Shown: piece after piece, positions 34,548 through 40,925 of the stretch | Position numbering within the stretch: position 1 is the first letter of the stretch | How the letters are laid out: every line of letters starts with the position of its first letter | Assembly: GCA_013151965.1 (NCBI GenBank) | Contig: JAADHF010000075.1 | Location: 1-40,925 of the forward strand | Direction: 5' to 3' | DNA length: 40,925 nucleotides | Source: Spirochaetota bacterium | Lineage (GTDB): Bacteria; Spirochaetota; Spirochaetia; SZUA-6 | The notes under the pieces: generated by a model | The model's database searches: none | What the model saw: the letters and a program-made list of their open reading frames with translations, nothing else | Told to the model about the DNA's origin: nothing | Program-made: the position numbers and the translations under genes

Positions 34548-36575
34548 TTAGAGTAAAAAAGAGCCTATCTGATAAATCAGCACTGCGCTTAAATACCCGG
34601 CAAGAACACTATATAATACGGAAAATGCTGTCCATTTCCAGCTGTTTGTCTCTCTGTAAATTACACCTATGGAAGCGATACATGGTATGTATAACAGGCT
34701 CATTACCATGAATGAATAAGCCGAAAGCTGTGAAAAGTAAACAGGGATAGCAGCTGCTAATTTACCCTCGCCGCCGAAAAGTGTGCCGAAGGTTCCGACA
34801 ACGATCTCTTTTGCAATTATACCGAAGAATAAAGCTACTGCTGCCTGCCAGAAAGGGAACCCTGCCGGTTTAAATACGGGGGCTAAGAATTTTCCCAACT
34901 GTCCGGCTAAACTTGCTTCACCAGCGTATTCGGCAGACAGGGGGAAACTTGCAAGAAACCATATAACTATTACACCGGCAAAAATTATAGTTCCCGCCTT
35001 CTTTAAGAACAGACTGCTTCTTTCCCACATGTGTATTATAACACCCCCTGCCGAGGGAATTCTGTAGGGTGGCAGCTCCATTACGAGCGGAGAAACAGGC
35101 CCTTTCAGTATGGGTATTGTCGATTTAAAAAGCTTCGCAGAAAGTACGGCAACCAGGATTCCAAGTGTGTACAAGGAAAAAACGACCAGCCCCTGGTTTT
35201 TTGTAAAGAGAATTCCAGTGAACAACAGATAAACGGGAAGTCTTGCGGAACATGAGATAAATGGATTTATTAATATAGTAAGGAGTCTGTCCTTTTCCGA
35301 AGAAATAGTTCGTGTGGACATAACTGCAGGAACATTACATCCGAAACCGAGTATAATGGAAATAAAAGATTTTCCCGGAAGGCCTATTGCATGCATTATT
35401 CTATCCATAACAAAGGCTGCTCTTGCCATATAACCAACATCTTCTAAGAATGATAAAAGTAAAAAAAGAATCATTATATTAGGTAAAAATATTACAACGG
35501 AACCGACTCCTCCGATTATACCGTCGCTGATAAATGATGAGATCCATGAAGGGGCGTTTATTTCTGTAAGCCAGCCTGACGAAAGCCCGGAAAACCATCC
35601 GAAAAAAGCATCGATAGAATCTGCAAAAAAGTCTCCGAGTGTAAAGGTCAATTGAAATGTTATCCACATCATAAGAGCAAAAATGGGAATACCCAGCCAT
35701 TTGTTTGTAAGTATTCTATCGATTTTATCGGAAGTACTGAGTTTTTCTTCCGCATAGGCTGGTTTATAAACACTCCGGCGGACAATGCTCTGTATTAATC
35801 CGTATCTCTTTTCTATAATCTCTGTTTCCGGATCGAAACCAAATTCTTTTTCGAGTTTTGATGTTTCATAAACGCCCGTTTTTACTGCATTATCGAATCC
35901 CTGCCTTTTTACCTCCTCGATTATTTCGATATCCCCTTCGAGAATTTTTAAAGCTAAAAAGCGTCTCGGGTATGGAGAGTTTATGCCTGTCAGCTGTAAT
36001 TCGACATTTTCTATCGCTTTTTCTATATCTTTGCCGTAATCGATTTTTAGATGATCCTGATTATTACCGACTGTCTTTATGATAGTATCCTTTAGTTTTT
36101 CTATGCCCGTATTTTTAAGACCGGATGTTAATACAACGGGAATGCCCAATGATTTCTCTATCAGGTTAATATCTATTTCGCCTTTCCTCTCTTCGAAAAT
36201 ATCAATCATATTTAAATCAAGGATAAGATTTACCCCGAGTTCGAGTAGTGATGTCAGCAGATAGAGATTCCTTTCGAGATTTGTAGAATCCGTAACCGAA
36301 ACAATAACATCGGGTCTTTTCCTGACAATAAAATCTCTTGCAATTCTTTCATCGACCGAGTAGCCGGTAAGACTGTATGTGCCGGGCAGATCAATGACGG
36401 AGAAGTTTTGATCGTTATATTTAAAATATCCCTCCTTCTTTTCCACGGTCACACCCGGCCAGTTTCCGACATGCGCCCGCCCGCCCGTCAGGGCATTAAA
36501 GATTGTGGATTTTCCGGTGTTAGGGTTACCGGCAAGGGCTACTGTTATAACTTTGCTCTTTTCAATTGTTTTCAC
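34548..36575 (-). CDS. feoB: Ferrous iron transporter FeoB
   Basis: FeoB is the inner-membrane GTP-dependent ferrous iron importer. The 675 residues start at a GTG with a strong AAGGAGGG ribosome site and overlap feoA by four bases (GTGA). The N-terminal G domain has G1 GNPNTGKST (16-24), G3 DLPGTYSL and LDLNMID at the G4 position, where the NMxD motif is characteristic. The GDI helical domain follows to about 270. Membrane gate motifs include GFGCNVPAVMSTRTISSEKDRLLTILINPFISCSARLPVY, whose cysteine lies in the proposed iron path, and ELPPYRIPS. About eight to ten helices end at YQIGSFLL. It is last in the feoC-like/dtxR/feoA/feoB operon. Confidence 0.98.
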   Translation of the reverse strand: MKTIEKSKVITVALAGNPNTGKSTIFNALTGGRAHVGNWPGVTVEKKEGYFKYNDQNFSVIDLPGTYSLTGYSVDERIARDFIVRKRPDVIVSVTDSTNLERNLYLLTSLLELGVNLILDLNMIDIFEERKGEIDINLIEKSLGIPVVLTSGLKNTGIEKLKDTIIKTVGNNQDHLKIDYGKDIEKAIENVELQLTGINSPYPRRFLALKILEGDIEIIEEVKRQGFDNAVKTGVYETSKLEKEFGFDPETEIIEKRYGLIQSIVRRSVYKPAYAEEKLSTSDKIDRILTNKWLGIPIFALMMWITFQLTFTLGDFFADSIDAFFGWFSGLSSGWLTEINAPSWISSFISDGIIGGVGSVVIFLPNIMILFLLLSFLEDVGYMARAAFVMDRIMHAIGLPGKSFISIILGFGCNVPAVMSTRTISSEKDRLLTILINPFISCSARLPVYLLFTGILFTKNQGLVVFSLYTLGILVAVLSAKLFKSTIPILKGPVSPLVMELPPYRIPSAGGVIIHMWERSSLFLKKAGTIIFAGVIVIWFLASFPLSAEYAGEASLAGQLGKFLAPVFKPAGFPFWQAAVALFFGIIAKEIVVGTFGTLFGGEGKLAAAIPVYFSQLSAYSFMVMSLLYIPCIASIGVIYRETNSWKWTAFSVLYSVLAGYLSAVLIYQIGSFLL

Positions 36576-36814
36576 CTTACTCCCTCCTTAATATTTAAAG
36601 GCTTTACCATTATTTTTCCTGCCATGCCCTGTCCCAATCCGATTCTTGTATCATCGAGTCCCACTATAACCGGTCCTTTTCCTGAATTTGCTATTACCTT
36701 TAAAATAACACCCGGATATATTCCCATTTCGGAAAGTCTTTTTATGAAACCCTGTCCTCCGCAGAGGGATGTAATTTGAAACTGTTCTCCCGGTTTGCAA
36801 TAGGTAAGCGGCAT
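36572..36814 (-). CDS. feoA: FeoA domain protein
   Basis: The 80-residue protein is a single SH3-like FeoA domain, the small cytoplasmic partner that helps FeoB import iron. Typical features are the start PLTYCKPGEQFQIT, a central RLSEMGIYPG turn and the ending KIMVKPL. The ATG overlaps the stop of the regulator gene by one base (TAATG), and its own stop overlaps the feoB GTG, so four genes are tightly coupled. It is distinct from the second FeoA-like domain carried at the C-terminus of the regulator. Confidence 0.95.
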   Translation of the reverse strand: MPLTYCKPGEQFQITSLCGGQGFIKRLSEMGIYPGVILKVIANSGKGPVIVGLDDTRIGLGQGMAGKIMVKPLNIKEGVR

Positions 36815-37536
36815 TATGGTTCCTCTATTATTATGTTTTCCGCTTCGTTTTTTCTTAAAGTCAGGTGGTATCCCAGTATCTGGATATCGATAGGATCGCC
36901 GAGAGGTGCTACCTTTTTAACTTTTACTGTTGTCCCGGGAACGGCGCCCATGTCGAGAAGTTTTGTTTTTAGATTGCCGATCCCTGATTTTATTCTGATG
37001 ATTTTTCCCCATTGTCCTATTTTTAAGTCCTTAAGAGTTTTTTCCTCTGTTTTTTTCATCCCGTTAACTCCTTCCGAAATGGCAGTGCTTAAATATTTTC
37101 CGGTTTTTATAAAATGCCGGAAATGTTCATATAATATTTTTTTAGTATAAGCAGGAGAATTTTCTATAAAATTTGTAAATTCGGTTAACAGTGTGACTGT
37201 CTCAACGCTTAAACCATGTTCAATTTTATGGGTGTCTTTTTCAGAAATGCTGTGGTTTAAACCAAGAATATTATGCAGAAAGTTATACACTTTTTTATGT
37301 CTGTCATACAATTTTTTTGCCTTCTCAAAACCGAAATCCGTGAGCTCCACATATCCGTATCTTTCATGATCTATATAATTTCTGCTGGATAATTCTTCCA
37401 GAGCTTTTACAACCGAAGGAAACTTAACGTGCCGCTTTTTTGCTATATCCTTAATTCTGATATTTGTTTTTTCCTGTTTAATCAGAAATATCTCAAGAAG
37501 GTAATCTTCCAGACTGTTAGTTAACGAGTATTCCAT
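36814..37536 (-). CDS. DtxR/MntR-family metalloregulator with C-terminal FeoA domain
   Basis: This 240-residue repressor most likely senses iron or manganese and controls this feo operon. The N-terminal winged helix (about 1-70) includes NIRIKDIAKKRHVKFPSVVKAL as the recognition helix and YVELTDFG as the wing. The dimerisation/metal-binding domain has RHKKVYNFLHNILGL and KIEHGLS, which supply the family's H, D/E and EH metal ligands. The segment at about 110-160 is longer than the usual DtxR dimer domain. The C-terminal domain from about 165 is a FeoA/SH3-like fold (KIIRIKSGIGNLKTKLLDMGAVPG). The ribosome site AAAGGAT sits seven bases before the ATG. A DtxR-like inverted repeat lies at the operon promoter (37788-37820), so autoregulation is likely. 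Confidence 0.92.
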   Translation of the reverse strand: MEYSLTNSLEDYLLEIFLIKQEKTNIRIKDIAKKRHVKFPSVVKALEELSSRNYIDHERYGYVELTDFGFEKAKKLYDRHKKVYNFLHNILGLNHSISEKDTHKIEHGLSVETVTLLTEFTNFIENSPAYTKKILYEHFRHFIKTGKYLSTAISEGVNGMKKTEEKTLKDLKIGQWGKIIRIKSGIGNLKTKLLDMGAVPGTTVKVKKVAPLGDPIDIQILGYHLTLRKNEAENIIIEEP

Positions 37537-37538
37537 CT

Positions 37539-37763
37539 CTATATCCTTTTAATTACATGACACTGTGCAGGATGTTTTAACCGGCATTCGGAGCAGGGAG
37601 ATAAGTGAGGCGTATTGAGGTTTATAAAGGATATTTTCCCTTTTTGCTGAAGAAGATATAAGGTATCTTTAATCTCTTTTCTGCTGAAAGCCGTTCGCCT
37701 GATTATTTCTTTTATATTTATTACTCCCGCTTTTCTTATTACCGCAAGAATTATCTGATTCAT
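37539..37763 (-). CDS. FeoC-like winged-helix protein with cysteine cluster
   Basis: The 74-residue protein has a winged-helix half (ILAVIRKAGVINIKEIIRRT, then SRKEIKDTLYLLQQKGKI). A short tail contains C57, C60 and C68 (CSECRLKHPAQC). Enterobacterial FeoC has the same plan, a small winged helix plus an Fe-S or redox cysteine cluster that modulates FeoB stability. This one has three cysteines in the tail instead of four and stands first in the operon rather than last. It begins right after the operator-promoter region and ends two bases before the regulator's start codon. Calling it FeoC rests on layout and size; a generic iron-responsive winged helix is possible. Confidence 0.75.
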   Translation of the reverse strand: MNQIILAVIRKAGVINIKEIIRRTAFSRKEIKDTLYLLQQKGKISFINLNTPHLSPCSECRLKHPAQCHVIKRI

Positions 37764-37787
37764 TGCCGCCTGCCTTATACTATAAAG

Positions 37788-37846
37788 TTAGTTAGGACTA
37801 ACATTGTTAACTATAACTAATATAATTATTAAATAATATTTGTCAA
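37788..37846 (-). promoter_or_regulatory. Promoter and DtxR-like operator of the feo operon
   Basis: On the minus strand, TTGACA (37841-37846) and TATATT (37819-37824) are 16 bases apart. An inverted repeat TTAGTTA (37788-37794) / TAACTAA (37814-37820) overlaps the -10 and the start point. Inside it lies a second dyad, TTAGT/ACTAA (37788-37801), and the palindrome GTTAAC (37806-37811). The TTAG...CTAA wording resembles DtxR/IdeR/MntR boxes, matching the regulator encoded in the operon. Confidence 0.7.
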
Positions 37847-37924
37847 GTCCGGTTTAAATAAAAATAAAGAAAATGATAAGGGTGAAAGATATAACCTCTT
37901 TTCCGGATAGTCTGCCGCAAGGTG

Positions 37925-37952
37925 ACCATTAATAATGAACCATTGACAATGA
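37925..37952. repeat. Tandem 14-bp near-palindromic repeat upstream of trkA
   Basis: ACCATTAATAATGA (37925-37938) is followed directly by ACCATTGACAATGA (37939-37952), identical at 12 of 14 positions. Each unit is itself a CATT...AATG dyad. The second copy contains a TTGACA (37943-37948), but the hexamer 17 bases on, TAGCCT, is a poor -10. It could be a regulator binding pair or a chance duplication. Confidence 0.45.
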
Positions 37953-37978
37953 TACCACTCTAAAGTAGCCTTTTGACT

Positions 37979-39379
37979 ATGTACGTAGTAATTCTCGGTG
38001 CCGGACGGGTGGGTTACATACTGGCACAGCAGTTAATAAATGAAGGTAAACATGTTGCATTAATCGAAATCGACTCTGCGAAGGTTAAAGATGCAGTAAA
38101 CAGCCTGGATTGTCTTGTTGTTAATGGATCAGGAACCAGTCTTATTACCCTGAAGAAAGCAGGGATCCATAAGGCAGATGCTTTCGTCAGCGTAGCGGAG
38201 TCGGATGAGATAAATATGATTGCATGCAGTCTGGTAAGATCTGAGTTTACCAGGCCGATTACCATTGCCCGGGTGCGGAATATCGATTATTCAGAGTCCC
38301 GGTTAATGAATAAAAAAATCCTGGGAATAGACCATGTGATAAATCCGGAAATAGAAGCATCGAAGGCGGTCATTCTGGCTCTTAAATACGGAGTCAGAAG
38401 CGATGTCATGCTCTTTGAAAATGTGAGACTTCAGATGAGAGACCTGACCCTGGGAAGGCGGTCTCTGTTTATTAACCGCCCTTTAAGCGAGGTCCGTAAA
38501 GAACTGGATATGGAGTTTCTGATCACAATTGTCTTAAGAGGCAGTATATACATTATTCCTGAAGGCGACACTGTCCTCAAGGAAGGGAACATGATTTACA
38601 TACTATCCAATGAGGATGTCTTTGAGCAGATTGTTACAATTGAGAATATCGGCAGTCGTGAAATAAATAAAATCCTCCTGATCGGCGGAGGAACCATTGG
38701 TACCTATATAGCAGATTCAGTTCTGGAGCTTAATAAAGATGTGCCCAATCTTCTGAGGAAGCTGAAAAGAATATTAATATATAAGAAGAAGAGGCTGCAC
38801 ATTATCGATAAGGATTATGAGAGATGCAAATTCCTTGCCGGGAGGTTCCCCGAAGCTCTTGTTACCTGTCAGGATATAATGGACGAAGGCGTCATGGAAG
38901 ATCCGGGCCTTCTGAAGAACGATCTGATTATAACCGCCACTGGAAACCATGAGCTGAATCTCATCACCGGAAGTTTTGCCAAGACTCTAGGAATACCAAG
39001 GGCAATAGCTCTGGTAATAAGGAACAGCTACTATCAAATGTCCCGGCATCTGAATCTTGATGTAACTATCAGTGGTAATACAACAGTAGTAAACTCTATT
39101 TTAAAAACTCTTCGCAGCGGAAATATCAAGAATGTGTATGCCATTTCTAACGGGAAAATGGAAGTGCTTGAGTTTTCTCTTTCCATAAACTCTTCTATGA
39201 TAGGAAAGCAGCTAAAGGATATCCGTCTGCCGAAGAATACGCTTATAATCTTTATATCCCGGGGCGAAGAGACGTTAATTCCTCACGGTTCGATGGTGAT
39301 TGAAAAGAATGATCTGATTGCGCTGATTACTGAACGGGAGTCCATAAAAAAGCTTGAGACTCTTTTGATGGCGGAATAA
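37979..39379 (+). CDS. trkA: Trk system potassium uptake protein TrkA (double RCK)
   Basis: TrkA is the cytoplasmic nucleotide-binding gating subunit of the Trk potassium importer. The 466-residue protein has two RCK units. The first has an NAD-type Rossmann motif (GAGRVGYILAQQL) with a closing acidic LIEID. The second has GGGTIGTYIADSVLEL with HIIDKD after a short insert (PNLLRKLKRILIYKKKRL) that lengthens the usual strand-2 approach. TrkA-C domains end each half (LRGSIYIIPEGDTVL and FISRGEETLIPHGSMVI). I take the ATG at 37979; a TTG at 37973 is in frame, and no clear Shine-Dalgarno site serves either. The next gene, trkH, starts three bases after the stop. Confidence 0.95.
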   Translation: MYVVILGAGRVGYILAQQLINEGKHVALIEIDSAKVKDAVNSLDCLVVNGSGTSLITLKKAGIHKADAFVSVAESDEINMIACSLVRSEFTRPITIARVRNIDYSESRLMNKKILGIDHVINPEIEASKAVILALKYGVRSDVMLFENVRLQMRDLTLGRRSLFINRPLSEVRKELDMEFLITIVLRGSIYIIPEGDTVLKEGNMIYILSNEDVFEQIVTIENIGSREINKILLIGGGTIGTYIADSVLELNKDVPNLLRKLKRILIYKKKRLHIIDKDYERCKFLAGRFPEALVTCQDIMDEGVMEDPGLLKNDLIITATGNHELNLITGSFAKTLGIPRAIALVIRNSYYQMSRHLNLDVTISGNTTVVNSILKTLRSGNIKNVYAISNGKMEVLEFSLSINSSMIGKQLKDIRLPKNTLIIFISRGEETLIPHGSMVIEKNDLIALITERESIKKLETLLMAE

Positions 39380-39382
39380 TCA

Positions 39383-40831
39383 TTGAAAACAAGAACAATA
39401 CTTCATATCTTATCAATATTGGTGTTGATTATCTCTGTTTTCATGATTATTTCGGGTTTTGTTTCCCTGATCTACCATGAGATTGCTGCGTTCTTTGCAT
39501 TCATTAAGGCTCTTTTAATAGTTATACCGGCGTCTTTGCTGGTCTATTATTTTACGCGGTCTAAAAAGGACAATATACTTGGATCAAGAGAGGCGTTCCT
39601 CCTTGTTTCCTTAAGCTGGATCTTTGCATCCCTTGCCGGAGCGCTCCCGTTTGTTTTTTCCGGTGCGATTCCCGCGTATACTGATGCTTTTTTCGAGACC
39701 ATGTCCGGTTTCACGACAACCGGAGCATCAATATTAACTGATATTGAATCACTTCCCAGGGGAATGCTTTTCTGGCGGTCCATGACACACTGGCTTGGCG
39801 GCATGGGAATCGTCGTTCTTACAGTAGCTCTGATTCCGCTTTTAGGAGTCGGAGGAACAAAGCTTCTTAAAGCCGAAGCGCCGGGGCCTATCGTAGATAA
39901 AATTACACCTAAAATTACAGAAACGGCAAAAATACTATGGTCGATCTATGTGGCTTTTACGGTAATTGAAGCAACTTTGCTGATTATCGGTGGTATGGAC
40001 CTCTTTGATGCTCTAACCCATACCTTCGGGACCCTGGCCACCGGAGGTTTTTCTACCAGAAACGCAAGTGTTGGTGCATTTAATTCAGGTTTTATACAGA
40101 TAGTAATAACTGTTTTCATGATCATGGCAGGGATGAACTTTAATCTCTATTACAAGATAATCTCAGGTAATTTTAAGGATTTTTTCAGAGACACGGAGAT
40201 GAAGGTTTATCTTTCGATATTCGGTATTGCAACTATCCTGATAGCTGTTAATCTTCTTAAAACCTACAATGGCTTCGGAGAGAGTTTAAGATTCGCCGGA
40301 TTCCAGGCCGCGTCGATCCTGACAACTACAGGTTTTTCTACGGCAGATTTTGCCGTCTGGCCTGCATTTTCCCGGAATGTGCTCTTTTTTCTGATGTTTG
40401 TCGGCGGCTGTGCCGGTTCGACCGGAGGCGGTATGAAGGTCATTCGTCTGACAACCATGTTTAAAGTAGGAATAAATGAGATGAAGCATCTTATTTATCC
40501 CCGCGGAGTATTTCTGATGCGTATTAATGGAATAGCCGTAAGAAAGGACATTGTATATCCTATTGCCGGATTCATATTCTTCTATGTCGGCCTTCTTCTG
40601 GCTGTAACACTGATCGTAGCAACCGGAGGCTATGATATCCTGACTTCTTTTTCAACATCTCTTGCAACACTCGGGAATATAGGTCCCGGTTTCGGAAAGA
40701 TCGGCCCATCTCTGAATTATGCTTTTTATCCGGCATACATTAAATGGATACTGAGCGCGGCGATGATGCTGGGAAGGCTGGAAATATACACTGTTCTTGT
40801 TCTTTTTACACCCCATTTCTGGAGGCGTTAG
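39383..40831 (+). CDS. trkH: Trk system potassium channel subunit TrkH
   Basis: TrkH is the membrane pore of the potassium importer. The 482 residues begin at a TTG just after the trkA stop, with GGCGGA seven bases before it; no closer ATG fits the conserved first helix. The four pore loops are visible in order: SGFTTTGAS, FGTLATGGFST, AASILTTTGFSTADF and LATLGNIGPGFG. Each has the filter glycine expected of the SKT superfamily. The HWLGGMGIVVLTVALIPLLGVGG stretch and GGCAGSTGGGMKVIR are further TrkH/KtrB hallmarks. With TrkA it forms a two-gene operon. The C-terminus RLEIYTVLVLFTPHFWRR is complete. Confidence 0.97.
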   Translation: MKTRTILHILSILVLIISVFMIISGFVSLIYHEIAAFFAFIKALLIVIPASLLVYYFTRSKKDNILGSREAFLLVSLSWIFASLAGALPFVFSGAIPAYTDAFFETMSGFTTTGASILTDIESLPRGMLFWRSMTHWLGGMGIVVLTVALIPLLGVGGTKLLKAEAPGPIVDKITPKITETAKILWSIYVAFTVIEATLLIIGGMDLFDALTHTFGTLATGGFSTRNASVGAFNSGFIQIVITVFMIMAGMNFNLYYKIISGNFKDFFRDTEMKVYLSIFGIATILIAVNLLKTYNGFGESLRFAGFQAASILTTTGFSTADFAVWPAFSRNVLFFLMFVGGCAGSTGGGMKVIRLTTMFKVGINEMKHLIYPRGVFLMRINGIAVRKDIVYPIAGFIFFYVGLLLAVTLIVATGGYDILTSFSTSLATLGNIGPGFGKIGPSLNYAFYPAYIKWILSAAMMLGRLEIYTVLVLFTPHFWRR

Positions 40832-40925
40832 ATATAAATTCTTATAAAAACCATTCCGGCAGGTTACCATAAATCAGTTCGGGATATATATGTCTCCTGG
40901 TTTTACAGTATCGGCTATATTTCAG

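Noticed and set aside
40832-40925. Tail of the window after trkH
   Set aside because: No start with a ribosome site, no hairpin and no RNA gene could be supported in these 94 bases.

Overview
The window looks like a chromosomal segment of a free-living spirochaete (Spirochaetales type). The clearest taxonomic hints are a substrate-binding protein whose signal peptide ends in FAGGQKEA, several exported proteins with similar spirochaete-style signal peptides, moderate-to-low GC, and mixed ATG/GTG/TTG starts. This placement is inferred from style and gene content; no marker gene such as 16S rRNA is present.

Layout. Bases 1-5427 (+): the end of a LolD/MacB-type ABC ATPase, then a four-gene BMP-type ABC importer (binding protein, double ATPase, two permeases) of the nucleoside/riboflavin class. 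Bases 5424-8729 (-): a compact selenocysteine module, promoter-selC-selA-selB, whose tRNA-Sec appears to carry a bulged base in the acceptor stem. Bases 8839-10782 (+): coaX and coaBC, two coenzyme A steps. Bases 10811-24935 (-): a 14-kb exported-protein operon comprising a 2852-residue protein, a six-module fibronectin-III protein, a probable outer-membrane beta-barrel and a TPR protein. Bases 25029-27607 (-): a MATE-type transporter overlapping a P-loop kinase/nucleotidyltransferase fusion in visibly AT-rich DNA. Bases 27820-31155 (+): a GH42 beta-galactosidase and a Gfo/Idh/MocA oxidoreductase, each with its own plausible promoter. Bases 31170-34398 (-): a YcgN-like cysteine-cluster protein, an orphan PAS histidine kinase and an MFS transporter. 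Bases 34548-37846 (-): a ferrous-iron operon (FeoC-like, DtxR-FeoA fusion, FeoA, FeoB) with a promoter and a DtxR-like inverted repeat. Bases 37979-40831 (+): TrkA-TrkH potassium uptake. The last 94 bases show nothing I can name.

How the parts work together. The selenocysteine, CoA, iron and potassium modules are housekeeping or micronutrient functions with recognisable partners. The less ordinary parts are the giant exported-protein operon, the MATE plus kinase/nucleotidyltransferase pair, and the structure of selC. No CRISPR array, transposase, rRNA or phage gene was seen. Promoters, operators and hairpins were found by eye and are candidates only.
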